Shown here: positions 1 to 6,240 of the stretch, piece after piece
Layout: each line of letters opens with the position of its first letter
Numbering within the stretch: position 1 is the first letter of the stretch
NCBI GenBank assembly: GCA_017998555.1
Contig: JAGOCU010000063.1
Span: forward strand, 1 to 8,925
Direction of reading: 5' to 3'
Length of the DNA: 8,925 bases
Source: Thermoflexales bacterium
GTDB lineage: Bacteria; Chloroflexota; Anaerolineae; J036; Brachytrichaceae
The notes under the pieces: generated by a model
Told to the model about the DNA's origin: nothing
What the model saw: the letters and a program-made list of their open reading frames with translations, nothing else
Databases searched by the model: none
Position numbers and translations under genes: made by a program

Positions 1-262
1 CCTCGGCCGCGTCGCGCCAGCGCACTGCGGCCTGCCACCCTTCGACCATCCCGGCCCGCGCATCCGGAAAATAGCGGCTCTCGGTCACGCCTCGCCAGCG
101 CACGCGCGTCAGCCAGCCGTGGCGCGGGCCGCTGCGGGTGTCGACCCGGGTGACGCTTTTGCGCTCCGGGAAAAGCGCGCGCACGCCTTCCGGGTCGAAG
201 CGCGCGGCGGCGCGTTCGGCCCGGCGCAGCGCCGCCGCCGACAAGGTAAAGTCGTCGCTCAT
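1..262 (-). CDS. AP2-domain-like protein (C-terminus beyond window edge)
   Basis: The reading frame starts at the ATG at 262-260 and stays open to the window edge, giving 87 visible residues that begin MSDDFTLSAAALRR. Residues 44 to 87 resemble the bacterial AP2/ERF-like DNA-binding fold: SGPRHGWLTRVRWRG (three-strand sheet region with the conserved Gly-Trp and Arg), then SRYFPD, and a helix ending AAVRWRDAAE, matching the usual 'yFsD..yGG...A..a..yRd' pattern. The usual GG is replaced by GM. In plants and phages this fold contacts DNA through the sheet; for free-standing bacterial copies the role is mostly unknown. The ATG overlaps the TGA of the upstream tandem GNAT gene as ATGA, and no Shine-Dalgarno site is visible, so translation is probably coupled to that gene. 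The domain is nearly complete at the edge, so the protein may end soon after it. The gene is seen directly; the AP2 call comes from motif memory and is moderately sure. Confidence 0.7.
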   Translation of the reverse strand, partial: MSDDFTLSAAALRRAERAAARFDPEGVRALFPERKSVTRVDTRSGPRHGWLTRVRWRGVTESRYFPDARAGMVEGWQAAVRWRDAAE

Positions 263-1218
263 CCCAGGCGCTTGGTCATGCCCACGTATTCGCGGAACTT
301 GCGGAATCCAAACTTCGCGTAGAAGTCGGTGAGCGACGTCCAGTCGATGATGCAACCCCGCCCGCCGCGCGCGCGCAGCGAGGCCAGGGCCGTGTTGACG
401 ACCAGCGCGGCATAACCCTTGCCGCGCAGGGTCTCGCTCGTGCCCAACGGACCGGCCTGAGCCCACGGCTTGGGCAGGGTGTTCATGTAGAAACGGTCGA
501 GCGGGCGGAGCGAGTCGGCCATCGTCGTCATGCAGAAGGCCTCGATCCGCGGCGCGCCGCTGTCCGGCGTGATCAGGATCGCGTAATCCGAGATCTTCCC
601 GCCCTCGCGCAGATGCTCGTCATACTCGTACAGCCAGCGGCCCGGAAAGGCGCGGACGAAGAACTCACGAAGCGCGGCTTCCTCGCCCGGCCGGGCCATG
701 CGCGCCTCGACCCCCGCGGGCGCTTCGCCCGCGCTGCCGTGATACGGCCGCAGGATGGCCAGGTCGGCGGCGACATCCCAATCCGGCTTGCCCACCTCAA
801 AACGGCGGTGGGTGAACCAGTCGGGCCGCCCCAGTTCGCGCGGGTAGCCGGGCAGAAACGGGCGCAGGCTGCCGCCCAGGCGGGCGAACGTGCAGCCCTG
901 GCCAAGCAGCCAGTCCTCCGCCCACCCCAACAGCGCCGCGCCCGCGCCCGCGCGCTGGGTGGCGGGCTCCACCGCGATGCTGTCGATCCAGCCGCTCTTG
1001 CCCTGCGCGCTCGCGATGACATAGCCGACCTCATTTCCGTCTCCGTCGACGGCGAAGCGGCCGGCCTGGGTCGCGCCGGTCGCCGGACTCAGGTTGCATT
1101 GGGCCAGGCGCGGGGTGATGTCCAACGTATGACTATCCGTCATCGCGTTGCAGGCGTCGTTCCAGATCCGGGCGATGGCCTGGTGGTGGGCGGGATTGGC
1201 GGGGGCTATAGGAATCAT
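259..1218 (-). CDS. tandem GNAT-family N-acetyltransferase
   Basis: This 319-residue protein looks like two fused GNAT domains. The N-terminal half has a typical motif A, IAVEPATQRAGAGAALL, with the acetyl-CoA pyrophosphate-binding Q/RxxGxG/A loop at about residues 88-93. The C-terminal half has a second one, TSETLRGKGYAALVV (loop at about 265-270), followed by DWTSLTDFYAKFGFRKF, the usual end of the fold. GNAT enzymes move an acetyl group from acetyl-CoA to an amine; the substrate here cannot be read from sequence. The protein is cytoplasmic, with no signal peptide or membrane segment. It lies 112 bp downstream of the permease gene, across a long hairpin, and its TGA overlaps the ATG of the AP2-like gene by 4 bp. 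The start at 1218 has only a weak GAGG 12 nt upstream, preceded by an A-rich unstructured stretch. Its position behind a peptide transporter suggests acetylation of an imported peptide, amino sugar or toxic peptide; this is inference. Confidence 0.85.
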   Translation of the reverse strand: MIPIAPANPAHHQAIARIWNDACNAMTDSHTLDITPRLAQCNLSPATGATQAGRFAVDGDGNEVGYVIASAQGKSGWIDSIAVEPATQRAGAGAALLGWAEDWLLGQGCTFARLGGSLRPFLPGYPRELGRPDWFTHRRFEVGKPDWDVAADLAILRPYHGSAGEAPAGVEARMARPGEEAALREFFVRAFPGRWLYEYDEHLREGGKISDYAILITPDSGAPRIEAFCMTTMADSLRPLDRFYMNTLPKPWAQAGPLGTSETLRGKGYAALVVNTALASLRARGGRGCIIDWTSLTDFYAKFGFRKFREYVGMTKRLG

Positions 1219-1254
1219 GGATCAGTCGTACCTCGTGCGGTTGTTTGTTTTTTC

Positions 1255-1318
1255 AACAGAAGAAAGGAAGAAGGAAGAAATCCGATGTTCTCGTTCTTCC
1301 TTCTTCCCTTCTTCTGTT
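1255..1318. repeat. polypurine/polypyrimidine inverted repeat between permease and tandem GNAT genes
   Basis: The arms 1255-1278 and 1295-1318 are 24-nt inverted copies with one difference, which is a G:U pair in minus-strand RNA. One more pair (1279/1294) brings the stem to 25 bp, with a 14-nt loop. On the plus strand one arm is almost all purine (AGAAAGGAAGAAGGAAGAAA from 1261) and the other almost all pyrimidine. It begins 12 nt after the permease stop codon in the direction of transcription. The bases after it on that strand are GAAAAAACAAAC, not a U-tract, so it is not a canonical terminator. It may protect the 3' end of the permease message or reduce read-through to the GNAT gene. Confidence 0.85.
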
Positions 1319-1330
1319 AAGAGCGATCAA

Positions 1331-2167
1331 TCAGGTTCCGCGCAATTGCGGGTCGAGCGCATCGCGCAGGCCGTCGCCGAGCATATTAAACCCGAGCACC
1401 GCCAGCATGATCGCGGCGCCGGGGTAGATGGCCAGCCAGGGCGCGTATTCCATGTCGCGCCGGCTTTCGCTCAGCATGCCGCCCCACGACGGCTCGGGGG
1501 GTTGGGTGCCCAGACCCAGGAAACTGAGCGAGGCTTCGAGCAGGATCGCCCAGGCCAGGGCCAGACTGATCTGCACAATAATCGGCGCGGCGATGTTGGG
1601 CAGCACGTGCCGGAGCATGATGCGCCAGGTCGAAGCGCCCTGCGCCTGCGCGGCGGTCACATACTCTTTGGTCTTGATCACCAGGGTCGGCGCGCGGGCC
1701 ACCCGGGCGAAAATCGGCAGATAGACGATGGCGATGGCGTAAATGGTGTTTTGCGCCCCCATGCCAAGCGCCGACACGATTGCGAGCGCCAGGAGCAGCG
1801 GCGGAAAAGCGAACAGCAGATCCACCAGCCGCATCAACAGCGTGTCAAGCAGCCCGCCGGCGTATCCGGCCACCAGTCCGATCGCCGTGCCGGCCAGTGA
1901 CGCCAGGGCCACCGCCAGGACCGCCACCCGCAGCGAGTTTGTCGCGCCGCGCATCAGCCGGCTCAGCAGATCGCGCCCCAGGATATCGGTCCCCAGCGCG
2001 TAGGCGCCGCCCGGCGGCAGCATGTTGTCCAACGGTCGCTGCGACAACGCCGGAAAGGGCGCCAGGTTGGTCGAGAACAGCGCGATCACCAGCATGAGCA
2101 CGCAAATGATCAGCCCGACCGCGGTACCCGGTGAGCGCCACACCCGGGGAATGCGCAGACGGGTCAT
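1331..2167 (-). CDS. peptide/nickel-type ABC transporter permease, DppC/OppC family
   Basis: This 278-residue inner-membrane permease is the second membrane subunit of an oligopeptide-type importer and works with the DppB-like protein encoded just upstream. Family features in order: an N-terminal membrane segment (about 15-33), the DppC signature ALGTDILGRDLLSRLMRGA (57-75) ahead of the permease domain, membrane helices around 80-105 and 115-135, the ATPase-contacting EAA loop from EYVTAAQAQGAS to RHVLPN (168-191), then EASLSFLGLG (211-220), and the terminal GDGLRDALDPQLR. The length is normal for the family. Its ATG overlaps the TGA of the upstream permease gene (ATGA at 2167-2164) and no Shine-Dalgarno site precedes it, so the two are translationally coupled. 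No ATPase gene (DppD/DppF type) follows, so these permeases must use ATPases encoded elsewhere. Family call is firm; the substrate (peptide, muropeptide or other) is not determined. Confidence 0.95.
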   Translation of the reverse strand: MTRLRIPRVWRSPGTAVGLIICVLMLVIALFSTNLAPFPALSQRPLDNMLPPGGAYALGTDILGRDLLSRLMRGATNSLRVAVLAVALASLAGTAIGLVAGYAGGLLDTLLMRLVDLLFAFPPLLLALAIVSALGMGAQNTIYAIAIVYLPIFARVARAPTLVIKTKEYVTAAQAQGASTWRIMLRHVLPNIAAPIIVQISLALAWAILLEASLSFLGLGTQPPEPSWGGMLSESRRDMEYAPWLAIYPGAAIMLAVLGFNMLGDGLRDALDPQLRGT

Positions 2168-3117
2168 CCGGTCCGCACCCGCGGGTTGACCAGCGCATAG
2201 GCCAGGTCGGCCAGCAGATTGATCACCAGAAAGTTGAAGGCGATGAAGAGGATGACCCCCTGGGTAACCGCATAGTCGCGCTGGCCAATGGCGTTGAGCA
2301 GCAGCCGCCCCAGCCCTGGCAGCGCGAAGACTTCCTCGATCACGATCGCCCCGCCCAGCAGATACCCGGCCTGGATGCCGACCAGGGTGATGATCGGCAG
2401 CAGCGCGTTCCGCAGACAGTGCTTGAGCACCACCGCCGATTCGCGCAGACCCTTGCCCCGCGCCGTTCGGGCATAGTCCTGGCGCAGTTCCTCGAGCACC
2501 GCCGAGCGGGTGGTCCGCGCGATCGAGGCCGTCAGCCCTAGTCCAAGCGTCAGCGCGGGAAAGAGCATCTGGCCCAGATTCACCCGCGGGTTCTCCAGAA
2601 AGGACGTGTAATCACCCGAGTTGGGCAGGGTCCGGAAGACCACCGACAGGACCAGGATAAACAGGGTCCCCAGCCAGAAGTTCGGGATCGCCAGCCCGAA
2701 CAACGCAAACATCTGACCTGCGGCATCGGCCAGCGTGCCACGCCGGGTGGCCGTGAACACCCCGAGCGGGATGCCCAGGCTCAACCCGATCAGGAGGGCC
2801 AGGATGCCCAGCTCCGCCGTGAGCGGAAAACGGTTGAGAATCTCGCCCAGGACCGGCTTGCCGCTGCGAACCGAGGTGCCGAGGTTGCCCTGCACGGCAT
2901 TTCCCAGCCAGCTCACAAACTGCTCGGGGACCGATTTGTCCAGCCCGTAGTACGCCCGCAAGGCCTGGGTCTGGGCCTCGGTCAGCAGCGCCGATGTCCC
3001 GATCTGGGCCGAGATCGTGTCGCCCGGAATCAGCCGCATCACCAGGAAAACGATCACCGCCACGCCGAAGAGCGTGGGGATGAACGAGATCAGGCGCTGG
3101 CCGAGAAAACGTGACAT
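2164..3117 (-). CDS. peptide/nickel-type ABC transporter permease, DppB/OppB family
   Basis: This 317-residue inner-membrane permease is the first membrane subunit of the importer. The N-terminus MSRFLGQRLISFIPTLFG leads into a membrane helix ending RLIPGD (about 9-33), the classic DppB opening. The periplasmic stretch 34-95 has GNLGTSVRSGKPV, as in the family. The permease domain follows, with helices near 99-122, 133-160, 183-200, 240-260 and 283-306, and the EAA loop DYARTARGKGLRESAVVLKH (214-233) continuing to RNALLP. It ends EEVFALPGLGRLLLNAI, QRDY and DLAYALVNPRVR. The start at 3117 is the only one that keeps the conserved N-terminus. There is no usable Shine-Dalgarno site: a 19-bp hairpin ends 4 nt before the ATG and covers that region. 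The gene lies 56 bp after the solute-binding protein gene and overlaps the next permease gene by 4 bp. Confidence 0.95.
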   Translation of the reverse strand: MSRFLGQRLISFIPTLFGVAVIVFLVMRLIPGDTISAQIGTSALLTEAQTQALRAYYGLDKSVPEQFVSWLGNAVQGNLGTSVRSGKPVLGEILNRFPLTAELGILALLIGLSLGIPLGVFTATRRGTLADAAGQMFALFGLAIPNFWLGTLFILVLSVVFRTLPNSGDYTSFLENPRVNLGQMLFPALTLGLGLTASIARTTRSAVLEELRQDYARTARGKGLRESAVVLKHCLRNALLPIITLVGIQAGYLLGGAIVIEEVFALPGLGRLLLNAIGQRDYAVTQGVILFIAFNFLVINLLADLAYALVNPRVRTG

Positions 3118-3121
3118 GATC

Positions 3122-3161
3122 TTGGCGCGACAGGCAGCGCAAGCGCTGCCTGTCGCGCCAA
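3122..3161. repeat. perfect hairpin between lipoprotein gene and first permease gene
   Basis: The arms 3122-3140 and 3143-3161 are perfect 19-nt inverted copies around a 2-nt centre; in RNA the inner pair would open to give a small loop. On the minus strand it starts 12 nt after the lipoprotein stop codon and ends 4 nt before the permease ATG, so it occupies the whole ribosome-binding region of the permease gene. No U-tract follows, which argues against factor-independent termination. Hairpins between binding-protein and permease genes are known (malE-malF in E. coli) to favour high expression of the binding protein over the membrane subunits. I infer the same here. Confidence 0.9.
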
Positions 3162-3173
3162 ACAGAGATTGAT

Positions 3174-4778
3174 TTACTTATCCATCCACACTTCGCGCAG
3201 ATACAGGATCGATCCGTTCGAGAGCGGAGTGAAGTCTTTGACGAAGGTCTGGCCGGCGCGGTAGTCGTTGCCGGTGTAGAGCCACACCCACGGGGCCGCC
3301 TCGGCGAGCTTCTTCTGGATGTCGTTGTAGATCGCCTTGCGCGCGTTTGGATCGCTCACCGCGCGGCCCTGGTCCAGCAGCTTGTCGATCTCGGGATCCT
3401 TGTAGCCGGCCACCTTATTCAGGTTGCCGGTGCTGTGCCAGTAGCGATAGAACATCGCGTCGGGATCGGGGTTGCCGCCGTTGAGGGCGATCGCCGCGTC
3501 AAAATCGCCAGCCAGCCAGCGCGCGACGTACACGCTGGTTTCGAGCGATTCGATCTCCATCTCGATGTTGATCTTCTTGAGTTGGGCCTGGATGCTCTGG
3601 GCCTCGTTCACCGCGGTCGGCGGCTCGCCCGTCGCGGCGATGACCTTGAACTTGACGGCCGGGTTGCCGGCCGCCTTCATCAGGTCCATGGCTTTGGCCT
3701 CATCCTTCTTGTAGCAGAACAGGTCAGCCTGCGGCGCCGCGTAGTATGGCGGAGTCGCGGGCGACGTCACCACGCCATCGCCCAGCGCAGCGGTGTTGAG
3801 GACCTCCTGGCGGTCGATGGCGCACGAAATCGCCTGGCGGACCTTGAGATCCTTGAACGCATCCCGGGCGGCATTGAGCTGCAGCACGTGATACGACAGC
3901 GACGTCGACTTCCAGGTTGTGAGGCCGGCTTCGGCCTTGGCCCGCGCGCCGACGCGCGGATCGTTGAGGAACGCCCAGTCGAGGGTCTTGGCCCGCAGAC
4001 CGGCCAGGATCGTCGCCTCGTCGGGGATCACCCGGAACTCGATCCCATCCAGGCGGGGCAGATCCTTGAGCCAGAAATCGGCGTTGCGCTCGAGCTTGAG
4101 GACCTTGTCGGTCTCCCAGTTGGCGATCTTGAAGGCGCCCGTGCCATTGCTTTCCTTGGCTGGGTCGGCGCCGCCGGTCACCCAGGCCTTGGACAGGATG
4201 GCCGAGTTGATGTTGGTCATGGCCGCGGGCAGCGCCCCATTGGCGGCCTTGAGCTTGAAGATCACGGTATTGGCGTCCGGCGTTTCGATGCTGTCGACAC
4301 CGGCGAAGGTCGAGCGCGCGGCGGCGGCGGTCTTCTCATCGGCGATGCGCTCGAAGGTGTACTTGACGTCCTCCGAGGTCATCGCCTGGCCCTTGTGGAA
4401 CTTGACGCCCTTGCGCAACACGATCGTCAGGGTCTTGGCGTCATCGCTGAGCTTGAAGGACTCGGCCAGGTTCGGGATCACCTTCATGTCCTTGTCAAAG
4501 GTGAGCAGGGGGTCATAGACCAGCTCGAGCATGCGGAACGAGGCGAAGGCCGTCTGTTTGTGCGGATCGAGGCCCTTCATGTCCTCGGAGCGGGCGGCGA
4601 TGAGGGTGCCGCCCTTTTTGGGGCCGGAGGCCACGGGCACGGCCGTCGGCTTGGGTGGGACCGCGGTGGCCGCGGCGGGTGGGGCAGCCGTCGGGGCGGC
4701 GCCACACGCCGCCAGCAGCAGGGCGGCCGCGGCGCTCATCAGCGCCGCATTGCGGATCGATCGGGGAAGGGCAGTCAT
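3174..4778 (-). CDS. ABC transporter solute-binding lipoprotein, SBP family 5 (peptide/nickel type)
   Basis: The mature protein binds substrate outside the membrane and delivers it to the two permeases encoded downstream. From the ATG at 4778 the protein has 534 residues, usual for family 5. It opens with a lipoprotein signal: positive N-terminus MTALPRSIRN, a hydrophobic core, and the lipobox LLLAAC with Cys25 as the lipidation site. A flexible Ala/Pro/Thr linker (about 26-55) follows, typical of Chloroflexota lipoproteins. The SBP_5 domain starts at KKGGTLIAA, with LDPHKQTAF, LVYDPLL and the signature NLAESFKLSDDAKTLTIVLR, then KGVKFHKGQAMTSEDVKYTF (about 103-142). This start, rather than the in-frame ATG at 4829, is chosen because AAAGGAG lies 5 nt upstream of it and the signal peptide begins there. 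It is the first gene of the transporter set, 56 bp ahead of the permease gene. Family 5 members take peptides, nickel, sugars or opines; specificity cannot be read from sequence. Confidence 0.95.
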   Translation of the reverse strand: MTALPRSIRNAALMSAAAALLLAACGAAPTAAPPAAATAVPPKPTAVPVASGPKKGGTLIAARSEDMKGLDPHKQTAFASFRMLELVYDPLLTFDKDMKVIPNLAESFKLSDDAKTLTIVLRKGVKFHKGQAMTSEDVKYTFERIADEKTAAAARSTFAGVDSIETPDANTVIFKLKAANGALPAAMTNINSAILSKAWVTGGADPAKESNGTGAFKIANWETDKVLKLERNADFWLKDLPRLDGIEFRVIPDEATILAGLRAKTLDWAFLNDPRVGARAKAEAGLTTWKSTSLSYHVLQLNAARDAFKDLKVRQAISCAIDRQEVLNTAALGDGVVTSPATPPYYAAPQADLFCYKKDEAKAMDLMKAAGNPAVKFKVIAATGEPPTAVNEAQSIQAQLKKINIEMEIESLETSVYVARWLAGDFDAAIALNGGNPDPDAMFYRYWHSTGNLNKVAGYKDPEIDKLLDQGRAVSDPNARKAIYNDIQKKLAEAAPWVWLYTGNDYRAGQTFVKDFTPLSNGSILYLREVWMDK

Positions 4779-4783
4779 GGGAA

Positions 4784-4790
4784 CTCCTTT
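4784..4790 (-). promoter_or_regulatory. Shine-Dalgarno site of the solute-binding lipoprotein gene
   Basis: AAAGGAG reads on the minus strand at 4790-4784 and is separated by 5 nt from the ATG at 4778. It is the best ribosome binding site in the window. It fixes the start of the lipoprotein at 4778 and excludes the upstream in-frame ATG at 4829. It contrasts with the absent or hidden sites of the permease genes, consistent with higher expression of the binding protein. Confidence 0.85.
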
Positions 4791-4883
4791 TGTAATGCGG
4801 TCGCCTTCACGCGGCCGCGCTAAAAACATCCAGTGGACTTCTTATCGGGGCGATATCCCCCGGAACTGGTTTTGTCGGTGGCG
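4791..4883. other. intergenic region between small GNAT and lipoprotein genes, probable promoter region
   Basis: About 105 bp separate the TAG of the small GNAT gene from the lipoprotein ATG, and this is the only large gap without a long perfect hairpin. No convincing -35/-10 pair can be named by eye. Positions 4852-4863 read GATATCCCCCGG, which resembles one arm of the hairpin at 6180-6226 (GATATCCCCTGG). A short GGGG/CCCC pairing brackets GCGATAT just before it. This could be a decayed hairpin copy, but the match is short. The gap could hold the lipoprotein-permease promoter, or the small GNAT gene may be co-transcribed with them. Confidence 0.35.
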
Positions 4884-5372
4884 CTAAACATGGGTCTCGG
4901 GCCGTCGTTTGCGGAAGATCAACTCGGTGTTGCCGGGCAACACGTAGTCGGGCAAGACCCCCACTTGAGCATAGCCCAGATGCTGATAGAAGGCCTGGGC
5001 GTCCAGGTTGAAGTCGGAGACGAGCAAAAACAGGTCAGACGTGACCGCAAACGTGTCGGCTTCGGCTGCCGCCATCAGGGCCCGGCCGGTTCCTCGCCCT
5101 TTGGCGCGCTGAGCCACGCCGATCAGGCGGATGTAGCCGCTGTGATAGAACGCCCCGCGCGGGACCAGCCACAGAAAGCCGCTGACGCCCTCAGCGTCTT
5201 CGCTCACCCGCAAATCCGCGCCCTCGTTCAGCCCGCTGCGCAAGACCCGCTCGGCGCGCTCAGCGGTCATGGCATAGCGCGTCCACGGGTATCCCAGGAG
5301 AATGTCAATGCAGGCGGGGAGATCGACGGCGGTCATGGGCCTGACCGTCGTCGTCGAGGACGCGGAGGGCAT
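4884..5372 (-). CDS. GNAT-family N-acetyltransferase
   Basis: This 162-residue single-domain cytoplasmic acetyltransferase is of normal length for the family. It opens VRPMTAVDLPACIDIL, the usual first strand and helix. The central strand and motif A read YIRLIGVAQRAKGRGTGRAL, with the acetyl-CoA loop Q/RxxGxG/A at residues 88-94 (Gln88, Gly92, Gly94). The C-terminal part LLVSDFNLDAQAFYQHLGYA (117-136) is the standard motif B region with the conserved Asn and Tyr. The substrate is unknown; it looks like a general Acetyltransf_1 member, not a clear RimI or aminoglycoside enzyme. The ATG at 5372 keeps the full fold; the next in-frame ATG (Met13) would trim only a short tail. No good Shine-Dalgarno site is seen. 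A TAGAAT hexamer lies 6 nt upstream, so a leaderless message is possible. It is divergent from the DUF1868 gene, with a hairpin in the gap between them. Confidence 0.88.
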   Translation of the reverse strand: MPSASSTTTVRPMTAVDLPACIDILLGYPWTRYAMTAERAERVLRSGLNEGADLRVSEDAEGVSGFLWLVPRGAFYHSGYIRLIGVAQRAKGRGTGRALMAAAEADTFAVTSDLFLLVSDFNLDAQAFYQHLGYAQVGVLPDYVLPGNTELIFRKRRPETHV

Positions 5373-5408
5373 GGGCCTATTCTACGGCGGGCGAGTTCTA
5401 CACATTTC

Positions 5409-5457
5409 TTTCCAGGAGCGACACCCCCGGCTCCGCCGGGGGTGTCGCTCCTGGAAA
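5409..5457. repeat. perfect hairpin, CCCC-GGC core family, in the GNAT/DUF1868 divergent gap
   Basis: The arms 5409-5431 and 5435-5457 pair perfectly over 23 bp around the three-base loop TCC. The inner stem CCCCCGGC and its complement match the hairpins at 6180-6226 and 7847-7893, while the outer stem (CCAGGAGCGACA) differs. It sits almost centrally between two divergent genes, 36 nt from the GNAT ATG and 33 nt from the DUF1868 ATG, so it would lie in the 5' leader of one or both, or overlap their promoters. No U-tract follows on either strand. Confidence 0.9.
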
Positions 5458-5490
5458 CCCACTCCCCTCGCGGTAGGATTCAACCCAGAC

Positions 5491-6171
5491 ATGACAATCC
5501 CCAACCGCGCCTTCACCCACCACGTCGGGATCAAATTCCACGAAAACGGCAGCGTCATGCCGTTCTCCGGCAATACGATCATCTGTTTTGTCGCGCCGGA
5601 CACGCGGTTGATGAGCGAGCTGCTCTGGATGCGCGAGCGGCTGCGGGCGATGCGTTGCGCCGATCACATCGGCTTTCTCCCGCCCAGCAGCTATCACATG
5701 ACAACCTTCGAGCTGCTCACCGATTACTGGCGCCAACCCCATCGCTGGACGCCCGCTCTGCCGCTCGATGCCCCGATCCCGGCAACCGACGCCTTCTTCC
5801 AGACCGTGGTCCCGCGCGTGTCCGCCCCGGACGCTTTTCTCATGCGCTTCGCCGGCGTTGAACCCGGCACACCCGCGACGATGCGGCTCGAACCTGCCGA
5901 TGCGGCCACCCGAACCGCCTTGCGCGGCTATCGCGATGCCCTCGCCGAGGCGACAGGCATTCGCTTCCCAAACCACGAGACGTATGGCTACCACATCACC
6001 CTGGGCTACAAGCTGGTCGAGTTCGAGGGCGCCGCGGCGGCCGAACTGGACGCGACCCTGCAGACCCTCAACGACCGCCTGCAGACCAGCCTGCCGCCGT
6101 TTCGTCTGGGCCCGCCGCAACTCGTGTTCTTCAACGACATGGCCGAGTTTACGCTGAGTCCAGAGCGTTAG
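5491..6171 (+). CDS. DUF1868-family protein, 2H phosphoesterase superfamily
   Basis: This 226-residue cytoplasmic protein carries the two H-x-T signatures of the 2H phosphoesterase superfamily (2'-5' RNA ligase, cyclic phosphodiesterase and AKAP18-like proteins): SSYHMTTFELL (His69, Thr71) and YGYHITLGYKL (His168, Thr170). The surrounding sequence fits DUF1868: an N-terminal VGIKFHENGSVMPFSGNTII (12-31), LPPSSYHMT ahead of the first motif, and NHETYGYHITLGY around the second. Members of the superfamily hydrolyse or form 2',3'-cyclic or 2'-5' phosphate bonds in RNA or nucleotides; no substrate is established for this branch to my knowledge. The ATG at 5491 is chosen because family similarity starts right after it; the in-frame ATG at 5302 would add 63 residues that run through the hairpin and antisense to the divergent GNAT gene. 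Its Shine-Dalgarno site is weak (TAGGA, 12 nt upstream). It is the only plus-strand gene among minus-strand neighbours and converges on nagZ. Confidence 0.85.
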   Translation: MTIPNRAFTHHVGIKFHENGSVMPFSGNTIICFVAPDTRLMSELLWMRERLRAMRCADHIGFLPPSSYHMTTFELLTDYWRQPHRWTPALPLDAPIPATDAFFQTVVPRVSAPDAFLMRFAGVEPGTPATMRLEPADAATRTALRGYRDALAEATGIRFPNHETYGYHITLGYKLVEFEGAAAAELDATLQTLNDRLQTSLPPFRLGPPQLVFFNDMAEFTLSPER

Positions 6172-6179
6172 AGAGATTT

Positions 6180-6226
6180 TTCGGGAAGGATATCCCCTGG
6201 CTTCGCCAGGGGATATCCTTCCCGAA
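6180..6226. repeat. perfect hairpin, CCCC-GGC core family, between convergent DUF1868 and nagZ genes
   Basis: The arms 6180-6201 and 6205-6226 pair perfectly over 22 bp around the loop TTC. The inner stem is CCCCTGGC, one base different from the sister hairpins, with the partner base changed too (GCCAGGGG), so pairing is kept. It starts 8 nt after the DUF1868 stop codon and 14 nt after the nagZ stop codon, the position of a bidirectional terminator. However, the bases leaving it are CGAACG on plus and AATCTC after an A-run on minus, with no U-tract. A role in stabilising both 3' ends, or Rho-assisted termination, fits better. Confidence 0.9.
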
Positions 6227-6240
6227 CGAACGCCCGTCGA

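Noticed and set aside
613..1320. A 235-residue plus-strand frame opposite the tandem GNAT gene
   Set aside because: It is antisense to two GNAT motif A sites and ends in the polypyrimidine arm of the hairpin, giving a nonsense FFLLPFFC tail.
3435..4823. A 462-residue open frame on the plus strand opposite the lipoprotein gene
   Set aside because: It is antisense to a well-supported SBP family 5 gene with lipobox and Shine-Dalgarno site. Its product is Arg/Gly/Leu-rich without recognisable motifs, as expected for a GC-rich antisense frame.
5398..6120. A 240-residue minus-strand frame opposite the DUF1868 gene
   Set aside because: The plus-strand frame has both H-x-T motifs and family features; the antisense frame has none and reads through the hairpin.
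6180..6226. Intrinsic bidirectional terminator
   Set aside because: Position and stem fit, but neither strand has a U-tract after the stem, and the same stem type occurs in leader regions where a terminator makes little sense.
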